Source: Dyella caseinilytica (GTDB lineage: Bacteria; Pseudomonadota; Gammaproteobacteria; Xanthomonadales; Rhodanobacteraceae). From it: a stretch of DNA of 64,000 bases. A program made the translations under genes and the position numbers. The notes under the pieces are model-generated. The model was not told the DNA's origin. It worked only from the letters and a program-made list of their open reading frames with translations, and did not search any database. Below, in pieces: positions 43,045 through 52,325 of the stretch. The stretch spans positions 1 through 64,000 of the forward strand of contig NZ_CP064030.1 in the NCBI RefSeq assembly GCF_016865235.1, written 5' to 3'. Within the stretch, counting starts at the first letter, position 1. Each line of letters begins with the position of its first letter.

Positions 43045-44433
43045 TCAGCCGCCGATATCGCGCAGCCGCTTGCCGCTGAGCAGATTGCGTTCGATCTGCT
43101 CCAGCGTCACACCCTTGGTTTCCGGCACCAGCCAGAAGGTGAACCCGATGAACACCAGGTTGAGCACGGCATACAGCCAGAACGTCGACGTATGGCCGAT
43201 GGTGTTGAGCAAGGTGAGGAAGGTGGCGCCGACAATCATGTTGGCAATCCAGTTGGTAAACGTGGAGCAGCCGATGCCGAAGTCGCGACCCTTCAGCGGT
43301 TGCACTTCCGAACACAGCGTCCAGATCAGCGGACCGGCGGACATGGCGAAGCCGACGATAAAGGTCAGCAGCATGACGACGGTGAACAACTGTTCGGCAT
43401 GCGAGGGCGTGCCAATGCGCATCATGCTGCCCACCACGCCCAGGCCGATCGCCATCACCGTAAAACCCGTGTACAAAATCGGCTTGCGACCCCAGCGATC
43501 GATCAGGCCGATCGCGATAAAGGTCGCCAGCACATTGGTCAGCCCTACGATCGCGGTGAACCACATCTGGGAGTGCGTGTTGTAACCCATGTCCTGGAAG
43601 ATGCGCGGTGCGTAATACATCACCACGTTCATGCCGGTGAACTGCTGCATCAGCTGCAGCAGCACACCCAAGGCCACCGAGCGGCGGAAGTTGCTGTTCT
43701 CCAGGAACAGGTGCCAGCCGCGCTGCGGGGTGCGCAGCTGTTCGCGGATATCGCTCGCTTCGCGCTGTACTTCCTCGGGATTGCCGCGTAGACGCTGCAA
43801 GACATCCAGCGCTTCCTCTTCACGCTGGCGCATCATCAGCCAGCGCGGGCTGTCAGGCAGGAAGAACACGCCAAACAAAAACAGGATGCCCGGAATCGCG
43901 ATGATGCCCAGCATCCAGCGCCAGTTGCCGCTGTAGCTGAAAGCGGTGTCCGAAAGAAATGCCACGAGGATGCCAATGGTGATCATCAGCTGGTAGAGCG
44001 ACACCATCGCACCGCGGATGTACTCCGGTGCGACTTCCGCGAGATAGAGCGGTGCGGTGAACGTCGAAATGCCGATCGCGAGGCCCAGCACCACTCGCGC
44101 TGCGATCAAGGTATAAGGCGACCAGGAAAATCCGCACAGCAACGATCCCACCACAAACAGTACCGCACCCAGAATCAGGGATCGTTTGCGGCCCAATGCG
44201 GCGGACATCCAGCCGGCGAGCAAGGCACCTAAAGCGGCGCCGAACATCATGCCGCTGACGATCCACTCGATCATGTGATCGGAAATCTTGAAGTCCGCCT
44301 GGATAAACTGCGTGGCGCCGGAAATGACGCCGATATCCAAGCCGAACATCAGGCCAGCGAGCGCGGCAAGCACACACGTAAATACCGCTGTGGCTTTGGC
44401 GTGGGTGGCTACAGGTGCAGCAACTGCATTCAT
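43045..44433 (-). CDS. galP: Sugar/H+ symporter, galactose permease type
   Basis: 462 residues with 12 helices of the major facilitator superfamily. GLMFGLDIGVISGATQFI is the helix-1 motif, and GRKRSLILGAVLF, DRWGRKPILYTGF and FWLVPETKGVTLEQIE are the sugar-porter signatures. PDSPRWLM lies after helix 6 and QQFTGMNVVMYYAPRIF in helix 7, as in GalP and XylE. It is the last gene of a minus-strand operon for galactose oxidation, 79 bases after the lactonase gene, so galactose import is the best reading; the symbol is by analogy. Confidence 0.9.
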   Translation of the reverse strand: MNAVAAPVATHAKATAVFTCVLAALAGLMFGLDIGVISGATQFIQADFKISDHMIEWIVSGMMFGAALGALLAGWMSAALGRKRSLILGAVLFVVGSLLCGFSWSPYTLIAARVVLGLAIGISTFTAPLYLAEVAPEYIRGAMVSLYQLMITIGILVAFLSDTAFSYSGNWRWMLGIIAIPGILFLFGVFFLPDSPRWLMMRQREEEALDVLQRLRGNPEEVQREASDIREQLRTPQRGWHLFLENSNFRRSVALGVLLQLMQQFTGMNVVMYYAPRIFQDMGYNTHSQMWFTAIVGLTNVLATFIAIGLIDRWGRKPILYTGFTVMAIGLGVVGSMMRIGTPSHAEQLFTVVMLLTFIVGFAMSAGPLIWTLCSEVQPLKGRDFGIGCSTFTNWIANMIVGATFLTLLNTIGHTSTFWLYAVLNLVFIGFTFWLVPETKGVTLEQIERNLLSGKRLRDIGG

Positions 44434-44512
44434 GGATGACTCCCCAGTCGGATGCGGCGCGTGGATGCCTTGGTGGGCAACTTCGAATCAGCGGCGCTGA
44501 AAGAAGGCCGGC

Positions 44513-45403
44513 TCATACAGGCCGGCCAGCAAAAAGTGGTTCGGGCATACCCGTGAAGGGCACATCGACGGCAAACAGTCCGCCCGCATACGGATCCTGC
44601 ATCAGCGCCTCGGCCGATAAGCCGTCACGTGCGCTGGTGATGTAAAGGGTATTCAGACGCTCTCCACCAAAGGCGATGCGCGTCGGTTGCTTCGTCGGCA
44701 CGCTGATCACCAAGTCTTGCTTGCCATCCGGCGTATAACGCACCACGCGGCCGGCACCCCACTCGGCGTTCCACAAACCGCCGTCGCTATCGACCGCGGA
44801 GCCGTCCGGCTCGCCTTGCTGGTGCGAAAGATCGATGTGTATCCGCTGATCGCCCACGTGCTCGCCGTAGTGGCAGCGACGCACGATACGGGTCATCGAG
44901 TCGCAGTAATACATGACGCTGCCATCGGGGCTGAAAGCAATGCTGTTGCTGATGGCGACAGACTCCAGTGGCAGCTTTTCCAGGGTCAGATCCGCATGCA
45001 ATCGATAGAAGCCGCCTGCGGCGTAGCGCTTTTCACCGGTCGCCGGTTCGTGCAAGGTGCCGAACACGAAGCGACCTTGCCGATCGCAGGCACCGTCATT
45101 CAGGCGCGTCGGCAGCTCGGCTTCTACGTCGGCGATGCGGACAAGTCTGCCGCTCTCCAGGTGGTAGAACGCCAGCCCACTCTCCAGGCCCAGCAACAGC
45201 CAGTCGGCGTCTTCGCATAAGGCAAACGAAGCGAGCCGCTCGGGCATCGACCAGTGGCGCGTACTGCCGTCGGCCGGATGGAATCGCCACAGCACGGACT
45301 GATGAATATCGGTCCAGTACAGTGACTGGCTGCGTACACACCAGGTCACACCTTCGCCCAGCGTATTGCGTGCTTCCAGCGCCAGCCTGGCGTGAAGGCT
45401 CAT
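44513..45403 (-). CDS. SMP-30/gluconolactonase-family sugar lactonase
   Basis: 296 residues forming a six-bladed beta-propeller. LGEGVTWCVRSQSLYWTDI is the first-blade motif with the metal-binding Glu, RLNDGACDRQGRFVFGT holds the conserved Asn-Asp, and ISNSIAFSPDGSVMYYCDS the second Asn and Asp metal ligands. It should hydrolyse a sugar 1,4- or 1,5-lactone, here galactonolactone, to the acid that DgoD uses. ATG 45403 overlaps the upstream SDR stop by four bases (ATGA), which fixes the start and indicates coupled translation. Confidence 0.92.
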   Translation of the reverse strand: MSLHARLALEARNTLGEGVTWCVRSQSLYWTDIHQSVLWRFHPADGSTRHWSMPERLASFALCEDADWLLLGLESGLAFYHLESGRLVRIADVEAELPTRLNDGACDRQGRFVFGTLHEPATGEKRYAAGGFYRLHADLTLEKLPLESVAISNSIAFSPDGSVMYYCDSMTRIVRRCHYGEHVGDQRIHIDLSHQQGEPDGSAVDSDGGLWNAEWGAGRVVRYTPDGKQDLVISVPTKQPTRIAFGGERLNTLYITSARDGLSAEALMQDPYAGGLFAVDVPFTGMPEPLFAGRPV

Positions 45404-46164
45404 GACCAGCCGCCGTCGACGACGAAACTCTGTCCGGTACACATGCGGCTGTCATCGGCTGCCAGGAACAGCGCTGAGCGGGCAAGGTCATCCGCATCGA
45501 GATAGCCAGGCATGCATTGCTTGCGGCGGATTTCCTCTTTACCGGCGTCATCCAGCCATAGCAGGCGCTGCTTTTCGGTGATCACCCAGCCGGGCACGAG
45601 CGCATTGATGCGGATACGGTCCTTGCCCAGTTCCCGTGCCAGACCGTTGACCAGCCCATGCACCGCCGACTTGGCCATCGCGTACATCGGATACCCGGCG
45701 TTCTTGATCATCCAGCCGGTCGAACCCAGGCAGATCACCGAGCCGCCGCCAAGTTCGCGCATGCCAGGTACTACGGCCTGCGTCGCGAAGTATTGATGAC
45801 GCAGATTTACGCCAATGCTCTGCTCGAACTCCTCCGGCGTGGTGTCTTCCAGCCGGTGGCGGCGATCGTTGGCCGCATTGTTGATCAGTGCGCTGATCGT
45901 GCCGATTTGCGCCGTAGCGGTGGTGATGGCTTTCTGCAGCGCCTGCACGTCAGTGACATCGCAATGTACGAAGACCGGCTCATGACGTACACCGGAGATC
46001 GACGTGCGCAACATGGCGGCACCCTTCTCATCGATATCGAGAAAGGCGACGCGTGCACCTTGCTGCGCAAAATGCGCGACAAAAGCAGCACCGATGCCGG
46101 TGGCGCCACCGCTCACCAGTACGGCGCGATCGGTCAGACTTGGATAAGTAGCAAACGAAGACAT
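45400..46164 (-). CDS. SDR, probable D-galactose 1-dehydrogenase
   Basis: 254 residues. LVSGGATGIGAAFVAHFAQQ is the cofactor motif and AFLDIDEKG places an Asp after the second strand, indicating NAD preference. NNAA, SVICLGSTGWM and YAMAK form the catalytic set, and the end QSFVVDGGWS is classical. Its place between dgoD and the lactonase supplies the missing first step of the De Ley-Doudoroff route, oxidation of galactose to the lactone. Other SDRs in this subgroup act on L-fuconate or arabinose derivatives, so the substrate is inferred from the operon. ATG 46164 is 25 bases after dgoD. Confidence 0.82.
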   Translation of the reverse strand: MSSFATYPSLTDRAVLVSGGATGIGAAFVAHFAQQGARVAFLDIDEKGAAMLRTSISGVRHEPVFVHCDVTDVQALQKAITTATAQIGTISALINNAANDRRHRLEDTTPEEFEQSIGVNLRHQYFATQAVVPGMRELGGGSVICLGSTGWMIKNAGYPMYAMAKSAVHGLVNGLARELGKDRIRINALVPGWVITEKQRLLWLDDAGKEEIRRKQCMPGYLDADDLARSALFLAADDSRMCTGQSFVVDGGWS

Positions 46165-46189
46165 GTCGGATCTCATCAGAGGAGGGCGC

Positions 46190-47338
46190 TTACCATTCCG
46201 CCACACTGCCGTCGTTGTGACGCCAGATCGGATTGCGCCAGCGATGGCCGACCGCGGCGCGTTCGGCGACGTAAGCTTCATTCACTTCGATGCCCAGCCC
46301 TGGTCCGCCAGGAATGGAAACATAGCCGTTCTCATAGGCAAACACGCTACGGTCGGTCACGTAATCGAGCAGGTCGTTGCCGGCGTTGTAGTGAATGCCC
46401 AGGCTCTGCTCCTGGATAAAGGCGTTGTGGCAGATCGCATCCAACTGCAGGTTGGCGGCCAGCGCAATCGGGCCGAGCGGACAGTGCAGCGCCAGGGCCA
46501 CGTCGTACGCCTCGGCCATCGTCGCGATCTTGTGCGTTTCGGTAATGCCGCCCGCGTGCGAGGGATCGGGCTGGATGATGTCCACGCCGCCCATGGTAAA
46601 CACGCGCTTGAAGTCGTAACGCGAATACAGCCGTTCGCCCAGCGCAATCGGCGCTGGCGAGATCGATGCGAGTTCCGGAATCGATTCCAGGTGATCGGAG
46701 AGGATCGGTTCTTCGATAAACATCAGCTTGAATGGCACCAGTTCGCGCATCAGCACCTTGGCCATGGGCTTGTGCACGCGGCCATGAAAATCCAGGCCAA
46801 GACCGATATCCGGTCCGACTGCATCGCGCACCGCCTGCACGTTTTCCAGCACGCGCTGCACCTTGGCGTGCGTGTCGACAAAGTGCATTTCCTCGGTGGC
46901 GTTCATCTTGACCGCGGTGAAACCGCGCGCGACAGCTTCCTTCGCCGCCTTGGCCGTATCCGCCGGACGGTCGCCGCCGATCCACGAATACACGCGAATG
47001 CGCTCGCGCACCGGGCCGCCGAGCAAACTATGCACCGGCACGCCAAGGTGTTTGCCCTTGATATCCCACAATGCCTGATCAATACCAGCGATGGCGCTCA
47101 TCAATACCGGACCGCCGCGATAGAAACCGCCGCGGTACATCACACTCCAGTGATCTTCGATATGGCTTGGATCTTTGCCAATCAAATAATCCGATAGCTC
47201 ATCGACGGCAGCCGCGACCGTATGCGCGCGGCCTTCCACGACCGGCTCGCCCCAGCCGCTGATGCCCTCATCGGTATCGACGCGCACGAACAACCAGCGC
47301 GGTGGAACGAGGAAAGTGGTGAGACGCGTGATCTTCAT
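46190..47338 (-). CDS. dgoD: D-galactonate dehydratase
   Basis: 382 residues, the same length as E. coli DgoD. It is an enolase-superfamily member: GLDFHGRVHKP gives metal ligand Asp183 and the acid/base His185, FIEEPI (near 210) and GERLYSRYDF (near 237) give the Glu ligands, and LHCPLGPIALAAN holds the second catalytic His. It converts D-galactonate to 2-dehydro-3-deoxy-galactonate. ATG 47338 overlaps the dgoA stop by four bases, which rules out the longer reading upstream; AGGA is within the end of dgoA. No missing active-site residue was noticed. Confidence 0.96.
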   Translation of the reverse strand: MKITRLTTFLVPPRWLFVRVDTDEGISGWGEPVVEGRAHTVAAAVDELSDYLIGKDPSHIEDHWSVMYRGGFYRGGPVLMSAIAGIDQALWDIKGKHLGVPVHSLLGGPVRERIRVYSWIGGDRPADTAKAAKEAVARGFTAVKMNATEEMHFVDTHAKVQRVLENVQAVRDAVGPDIGLGLDFHGRVHKPMAKVLMRELVPFKLMFIEEPILSDHLESIPELASISPAPIALGERLYSRYDFKRVFTMGGVDIIQPDPSHAGGITETHKIATMAEAYDVALALHCPLGPIALAANLQLDAICHNAFIQEQSLGIHYNAGNDLLDYVTDRSVFAYENGYVSIPGGPGLGIEVNEAYVAERAAVGHRWRNPIWRHNDGSVAEW

Positions 47339-47964
47339 GCGGAATGTCCTAAGAGCTTCCAGGCTTGTGCAAAGGCAAGGGCGCGGCGGCCGATATCGTC
47401 CGCATCGCGACCGGGAACATAGAGGGCTGAGCCCAGGCCGAAGCCGTCGGCGCCAGCGGCGACATAAGGCGCCATCGATTCGGGTGTGATGCCGCCAACC
47501 GGCAGCACAGGGATAGTGCGCGGAACGACGGCACGCCACGCCTTGAGCACGGTCGGTCCCAACTGTTCGGCGGGAAACAGCTTGATCGCATCAGCACCAG
47601 CGTGAATCGCCGCAAAGGCTTCCGTTGGCGTCGCGACACCGGGTACGCAATACATGCCAGCACGTTTGGCTGCAGCGATGATGGCGGTGTCGGCGTGTGG
47701 CATCACGATCAGGCGACCGCCTGCGGCGGCAATCTGCGCCACATGTTCGATGTTCAGCACCGTGCCTGCACCGATCAGGCAATGATCCCCCAGCGCTGAA
47801 GAGAGCAAGCGGATGCTCTCCAGTGGTTCCGGCGAATTCATGGGTACTTCGATCACCCGGAAACCTGCCGCGCTAAGCGCGCGGCCTGCGTCGGCGGCTT
47901 CTTCCGGACGTATTCCGCGAAGGATGGCGATCAGGGGAAGCGGATCCAGCCATGTGCGGATCAT
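47335..47964 (-). CDS. dgoA: 2-dehydro-3-deoxy-6-phosphogalactonate aldolase
   Basis: 209 residues. LPLIAILRGIRPEEA is the KDPG/KDPGal aldolase start with the catalytic Glu region shifted to FRVIEVPMNSPEP. ADAIKLFPAEQLGP carries the Schiff-base Lys. PVGGITPESMAPYVAAGADG is the phosphate-binding end. The choice of DgoA over Eda rests on MNSPEP and on the operon. Cleavage yields pyruvate and glyceraldehyde-3-phosphate. Start ATG 47964 overlaps the dgoK stop by four bases, as with its own downstream neighbour. Confidence 0.95.
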   Translation of the reverse strand: MIRTWLDPLPLIAILRGIRPEEAADAGRALSAAGFRVIEVPMNSPEPLESIRLLSSALGDHCLIGAGTVLNIEHVAQIAAAGGRLIVMPHADTAIIAAAKRAGMYCVPGVATPTEAFAAIHAGADAIKLFPAEQLGPTVLKAWRAVVPRTIPVLPVGGITPESMAPYVAAGADGFGLGSALYVPGRDADDIGRRALAFAQAWKLLGHSA

Positions 47965-48914
47965 GTGTCTGCTCCAGCGTAAGAATGAAGAGTGGCGTGT
48001 TCCAGCAGACCGCCGGCCGAAGCGATTCGCCACAATCCCTGTGCTGCGGCATCGTCAATCACCGTCGGCGGTGCGTGACCGAAAATCGCAGCGGCAACGA
48101 TGTAGCGCTGGCACAGCGCAGGTTCGCCGATCAAGCAAAGCGGCGCAGCCTGGATTTGACGCAGTGAGGCGATGCGGAACTCCTCGCCGATCAGCAGGCC
48201 GGACACGAAATCCGGTAAGTCGTCGGCAGCGAGCTGGCCGGCAAGCATCAGTGCGCGCACCGAGAACAGACAGCCGAAAACGCCCGATGCGCCACTGTCT
48301 TTCACCGCGCGCACGCCACGCGCAAAGGTTTCTTCGCAGAACGATCGCTCCCGCGCCAGATCAATGCCCGCACCCAGAATCGAGTGTTTCATCAGCAGGG
48401 CGTAAAGCTCACCGGTCATGACTGTGTCGAACGCGACGATGCGGCCGCCGTTGACGGTGGCCCATTTGCTGTGCGTGCCGGGCAATACGAAACAGGCGTC
48501 AGCCTGATATTCCGGTCGAAGCGTGAGCGCGCCGACAATCTGAGTCTCCTCGCCGCGCATGACGTCGGCCGGTTCCTTTCGATGCAAGCCAGGTGCGATC
48601 CACAAGGCATGACTGGTGCAAGCTTCGACGCGCAGCATGCCGTGTGCAATCGCGGCGGCGTCGGCGGGCAAATCGAGATAAGGCACTTCACGCCAGCCTT
48701 GCCGACTGCCGACCATGCCTGCCGCCACGATCGTGCAGGGAGGCCAGCCAGAGGTGATCGCGCGCAGTGCGGACGGAAAGCCGCCTTCCGGCAGGTGGCG
48801 AATGCCCCAGGCATGTTGCCGCGAAGCGATCACCTTGCCATCGCCATCATAGAGGTAGGCACGCAAGCTGCTGGTGCCCCAATCCAATCCGATCAGTTGC
48901 GCGTGCTGGCTCAT
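47961..48914 (-). CDS. dgoK: 2-dehydro-3-deoxygalactonokinase
   Basis: 317 residues. LIGLDWGTSSLRAYLYDGDG is the ATP-binding opening of the DgoK family, and IVAAGMVGSRQGWREVPYLD, then CFVLPGTHSKWATV and FDTVMTGELYALL, are its conserved blocks. It phosphorylates 2-dehydro-3-deoxy-D-galactonate at C6 for the aldolase. Its start overlaps the regulator's stop by four bases and its stop overlaps dgoA in the same way. Length is slightly above the E. coli enzyme. Confidence 0.95.
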   Translation of the reverse strand: MSQHAQLIGLDWGTSSLRAYLYDGDGKVIASRQHAWGIRHLPEGGFPSALRAITSGWPPCTIVAAGMVGSRQGWREVPYLDLPADAAAIAHGMLRVEACTSHALWIAPGLHRKEPADVMRGEETQIVGALTLRPEYQADACFVLPGTHSKWATVNGGRIVAFDTVMTGELYALLMKHSILGAGIDLARERSFCEETFARGVRAVKDSGASGVFGCLFSVRALMLAGQLAADDLPDFVSGLLIGEEFRIASLRQIQAAPLCLIGEPALCQRYIVAAAIFGHAPPTVIDDAAAQGLWRIASAGGLLEHATLHSYAGADT

Positions 48915-49624
48915 GCGGACTTCCTGGCGCGAGGTTTGCCGGTAATGTGCGCGCGTGAATCCAAAATCATTTGCAGCATGGCGCGGCGAGCCACTTCAGG
49001 CTCACGTCGGCGAATCGCCTCGTAGACCTTGCGGTGATGAGGCAGCGAATATTTGAAGTCGCTGCTCTTGCGTGCCGATAGTACGAAGTAGGAACCAAGC
49101 GCGGTTTCCACCACGGAGAACAGCGAAATCATCAATTCATTATTGGTGGCCAACAGCACGGTTTCGTGAAACTCCAGGTCCGCGACGGCCCATTCATCGG
49201 TGTTGCGTGCAGCTTCCATGGCCTTGTAGGCCGATTCAATGCGTTCGAACTGATCAGCATTGCAGCGGCGAGCGGCGAGTGCCGCCGCGGCCGGTTCAAA
49301 AATCTCGCGCATTTCCACCAGCTTCTGCACGAAATCCGCAGTCGGCATCGAGGCGCAGCGCCATGCCAGCACGTCGGCATCAAGTTGCTGCCAATAACGC
49401 TCTTCGCGCACGCGCGTACCGACTTTCGGCCGCGCTTCGATCAGTCCCTTGGCGGAAAGCACGCGCATCGCCTCGCGCAGGGCCGTGCGGCTCACCGCCA
49501 TCTGTTCGGCCAGCACCTCCTCGCGCGGCAATGCCTCACCCGGAAGCAGCGCGCCGCTGACGATGCGCACGCCGAGCTCCTGGATGACATGACCGTGCAG
49601 ATTGCGGGCGTTCGCGGCTCTCAT
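48911..49624 (-). CDS. dgoR: FadR-type GntR regulator of the galactonate operon
   Basis: 237 residues. The winged helix-turn-helix covers residues 10-75 (LPREEVLAEQMAVSRTALRE, then VLSAKGLIEARPKVGTRV). A helical FCD effector domain follows with DLEFHETVLLATNN and HRKVYEAIRRRE, including the metal-binding Asp and His residues. It is the first gene of the coupled dgo operon, so autoregulation and response to galactonate are likely, as for E. coli DgoR. A close paralogue is encoded at the far end of the galactoside locus (58942-59736). The symbol is by operon context. Confidence 0.9.
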   Translation of the reverse strand: MRAANARNLHGHVIQELGVRIVSGALLPGEALPREEVLAEQMAVSRTALREAMRVLSAKGLIEARPKVGTRVREERYWQQLDADVLAWRCASMPTADFVQKLVEMREIFEPAAAALAARRCNADQFERIESAYKAMEAARNTDEWAVADLEFHETVLLATNNELMISLFSVVETALGSYFVLSARKSSDFKYSLPHHRKVYEAIRRREPEVARRAMLQMILDSRAHITGKPRARKSA

Positions 49625-49738
49625 GGGTGGGTCGGCCTAGTTGTCATACCGTCTGCTTATCTCACGTGCTTTCGCTGTCACTGCGTGAATGTCCGGGCGT
49701 TGGAATCGTTCGATGCAAAGGGTGCGTCATGGTGTTGT

Positions 49739-49752
49739 CGCAACATGTTGCG
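49739..49752. promoter_or_regulatory. Perfect 14-bp palindrome upstream of dgoR
   Basis: CGCAACATGTTGCG reads the same on both strands, 115 bases upstream of the operon start. Candidate operator; cognate regulator unknown. Confidence 0.55.
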
Positions 49753-49784
49753 TCACGTAAAGCCTGTCGTATCTTGCCTGGATA

Positions 49785-49795
49785 TAATCATACAA
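49785..49795 (-). promoter_or_regulatory. TTGTATGATTA motif, candidate FadR-type site
   Basis: On the minus strand this reads TTGTATGATTA. The same TNGTANNATTA pattern occurs at 57397-57407 upstream of the TonB receptor, within a palindrome, and is of the general FadR-family half-site type (TNGT spaced to an A/T pair). Confidence 0.45.
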
Positions 49796-50047
49796 TATGG
49801 TTAGCTGGGAATGGCCAAGCAGGCCCTGATTTCGTAAGGGACGGGCGCGAATTTCGTAACGCGCGCAGTGGGTTTGAGGGGGACATATAGGCGTATCGCG
49901 TGAACGCGGGCGCAGGATGACGCAGCGAGTCGTGGGCTCCGGTTCCGTCGGACCTCATGGCTGCCCATGCCCCTACCGCTGTCATAGAGCTTCACCCCGC
50001 TATCGGGCCGTCCTGCTGAAATGCGATGGGATGCCGGCGCAGCGGCA

Positions 50048-50944
50048 TCAGCCTTGCCGCATATCGAGCACGCTGAAAACGAATCGACGCCGCAAAACGG
50101 CCTGCGGTTGGAGCATCGTCATGCCATGAGCCATTGGGCCTCCGGGCAAATGCACGGCATTGATAGGGTGATCGGTCGGTTCGAAACAAAAGAAATCACC
50201 GCCCGCTGGCGTGTAAAGCACGAAGGCATCCACATCGGCCATCACCTGCAAGCCGAGCTGCAAAGCTGGCCAATGGATCAAGGCATCCCCCGTCCATGCC
50301 TGAAAAGCGTTATCCACACCCTGGTCCGGCAGTGCGCGCTCGCTCCGGAAGTCCCAATGCGGAGGAACCGTAATGCGTTCAATGGGCAGGGGTGTCTGGC
50401 CGTCATTGGTCCATACCTGCGATGCTGGCGCGAGCAGACGGGTGTTGCCATGACGAGGAAAAAAGGGATGCAGACCGAGCCCGAACGGCATCGCTGTCGC
50501 CCCGGTATTGGTGACCGTCAGATCGATCTGCAGCGCATCGCCGTGCAAGGCATAGTGCAAGATCGCGGTGTAGCAATAGGCAGTAGCAGAAGATTCCTGC
50601 AACGATAGACGAGCTTCGCTAGCTGTATGCGACTGCACCTGCCACGCGCGTTGCCAGCCGCTGCCGTGAATGGGCCACGGCTCGTCGTCGCGATTGCGTG
50701 CCAGTGCAATCCAACGTCCGTCCACATGGAAACCACCTTCGGTAATGCGGTTGCTCCATGGCACCAGCGGATAACAGGATAGTCGGTTGGGGTCGATGTG
50801 AACGCCATGCTTATCTGGCAGATGCTCGCAACGGCGCATCAAGGGAATCGGTTCGCCTCGCCCGTGCCAGTCGAAGCCGGCGACACCGCCGCCGGCTTCG
50901 GGCAGGATCTGCACGCTGAGCGCTGGGTTCTCTATCCGTAACAC
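50048..50944 (-). CDS. Aldose 1-epimerase family protein, cytoplasmic
   Basis: 298 residues, no signal peptide. LSCYPLVPWSNRITEGGFHV is the substrate-binding Asn-Arg block. WPIHGSGWQRAWQV carries one active-site His, and FGLGLHPFFPR the second. DAFVLYTPAGGDFFCFEPTD has the catalytic Glu near residue 260. The form is the YeaD/galactose-mutarotase-like group that acts on hexoses or hexose phosphates. The start is a GTG at 50944 with a weak GAG upstream. It follows the alpha-galactosidase gene by 71 bases and probably belongs to that transcript, converting sugar anomers after uptake. Confidence 0.9.
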   Translation of the reverse strand: MLRIENPALSVQILPEAGGGVAGFDWHGRGEPIPLMRRCEHLPDKHGVHIDPNRLSCYPLVPWSNRITEGGFHVDGRWIALARNRDDEPWPIHGSGWQRAWQVQSHTASEARLSLQESSATAYCYTAILHYALHGDALQIDLTVTNTGATAMPFGLGLHPFFPRHGNTRLLAPASQVWTNDGQTPLPIERITVPPHWDFRSERALPDQGVDNAFQAWTGDALIHWPALQLGLQVMADVDAFVLYTPAGGDFFCFEPTDHPINAVHLPGGPMAHGMTMLQPQAVLRRRFVFSVLDMRQG

Positions 50945-51015
50945 CGATAGCTACTCATTCGTGGCGAGGCCAAGGCGCAGAGGGATCAGGGCCCTGCGCT
51001 CCGCGTACAGGGATC

Positions 51016-52221
51016 TCAACGTTGGCTGATGCGGTACATGACGGTGGCGTGCGCCGGCAGATGGACCTTGATAGAGCCGTCGCCTGTCGTATCCGTGTGC
51101 GCCCAAAGATCGCGCAGACGATATTTCGCAGCGTTCTTCAAACCTATTTCACCCGCGGCCACGCTGACGTCGCGGGCAGCATCACCCTCGTTGAACACGG
51201 CAACAGCTTCGCTGCCATCCTTGAGTGGCTTGACGATCACATGGATGCCATCGGCGTCGCGTACCTGTTTGCCTTGTATGCCAAGCGGATCCTGATCCAC
51301 CGCGATCACCTCTTTGTTGAGCAGGATCTGCAGCGCATCCGGCTTGATCGTGCGCAGGTCGGTGCCGATCAGCAGCGGCGCGGCCATGATCGACCAAAGA
51401 CTGAAATGACTGCGATATTCGACATCCGTCATACCGCCATTGCCCACTTCCAGCATATCCGGATCGTTCCAATGGCCGGGAGTGGCATAGTGGTCGAGCA
51501 CCACGTTCTGCTTGAAGTTCTTCAACATCGAGGCGTAGCTGTCGCTGATGTCGCCCGTAGTACGCCACGAACCGGCACTGACCGGCGGCTTGCCGGCCCA
51601 CAGCCAGGGTTTGTTCTCGCCCCATTCGCAGACGCTGTAGAAGATCGGCCGGCCGGTTGCGCGCAAGGCCTCGGCCATCGCGGTATAGCGTTGTTGCGCA
51701 TCGACCTTCTGGTTGTTGCAGTTGTCGTACTTCAGATAATCCACATCCCATGACGCAAAGGTCGCCGCATCCTGCTTCTCATGACCAAGGCCACCGGGAA
51801 AGCCGCGATTTTCCTGCAGCGGTTCGCAGGTGGAAGTGCCGGCGCTGGAATACAGGCCGAACTTCAGGCCCTTCTGGTGAATGTAGTCGGCCAGTGCTTT
51901 GATGCCGCTGGGAAAGCGCTTGGGATTTGGCTGCAGCTGACCGTTCTGGTCGCGCTGCCAATTGGCCCAGCAATCATCGATGTTGACGTAGCGGTAGCCG
52001 GCATCGCGCAATCCGAGACTGATGAACTTGTCGGCAACACCGCGAATCATCTTCTCGTTGAATTCGTCGCGGCAATGGGTGGAGTTCCAGTTGTTGAAGC
52101 CCATTTGCGGCAACGTCGGTGCTGCCTGATCTGCCAGCGCAGATTCAGAGCCACCAAAGACAGCAAGCATGATGGCGATGGGTGCGGCGGCACGCAGCAA
52201 ACCTCGAGGTAAACGGTTCAT
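51016..52221 (-). CDS. Alpha-galactosidase, GH27, secreted
   Basis: 401 residues with a signal peptide ending near ALADQ (about residue 30). PQMGFNNWNSTHC opens the barrel, and YVNIDDCWANWQRD is the Asp pair that grips galactose. YLKYDNC carries the nucleophile Asp166, and RTTGDISDSY the acid/base in the Asp224 region. A C-terminal beta domain follows. It removes alpha-linked galactose from oligosaccharides such as galactomannan or raffinose-type sugars in the periplasm. ATG 52221 has GGAGAG upstream. It lies 104 bases after the beta-galactosidase gene on the same strand. Confidence 0.95.
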   Translation of the reverse strand: MNRLPRGLLRAAAPIAIMLAVFGGSESALADQAAPTLPQMGFNNWNSTHCRDEFNEKMIRGVADKFISLGLRDAGYRYVNIDDCWANWQRDQNGQLQPNPKRFPSGIKALADYIHQKGLKFGLYSSAGTSTCEPLQENRGFPGGLGHEKQDAATFASWDVDYLKYDNCNNQKVDAQQRYTAMAEALRATGRPIFYSVCEWGENKPWLWAGKPPVSAGSWRTTGDISDSYASMLKNFKQNVVLDHYATPGHWNDPDMLEVGNGGMTDVEYRSHFSLWSIMAAPLLIGTDLRTIKPDALQILLNKEVIAVDQDPLGIQGKQVRDADGIHVIVKPLKDGSEAVAVFNEGDAARDVSVAAGEIGLKNAAKYRLRDLWAHTDTTGDGSIKVHLPAHATVMYRISQR

Positions 52222-52325
52222 CGATGTCTCTCCACTGAAATGAAACGGGGCAGGGCAGTTATCGGAACTGTCCTTACCTCGCGTTGGCGATGCGCAAAAT
52301 TTCAAACGAACAGAGCGAAACATGC

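Larger units (their letters stand above)
49625..50047. other. Promoter region of the dgo operon
   Basis: No gene is supported in this 423-base gap. Two regulatory-looking sites lie about 120 and 165 bases upstream of the first operon gene and are listed separately. The left part is otherwise featureless. Confidence 0.5.
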
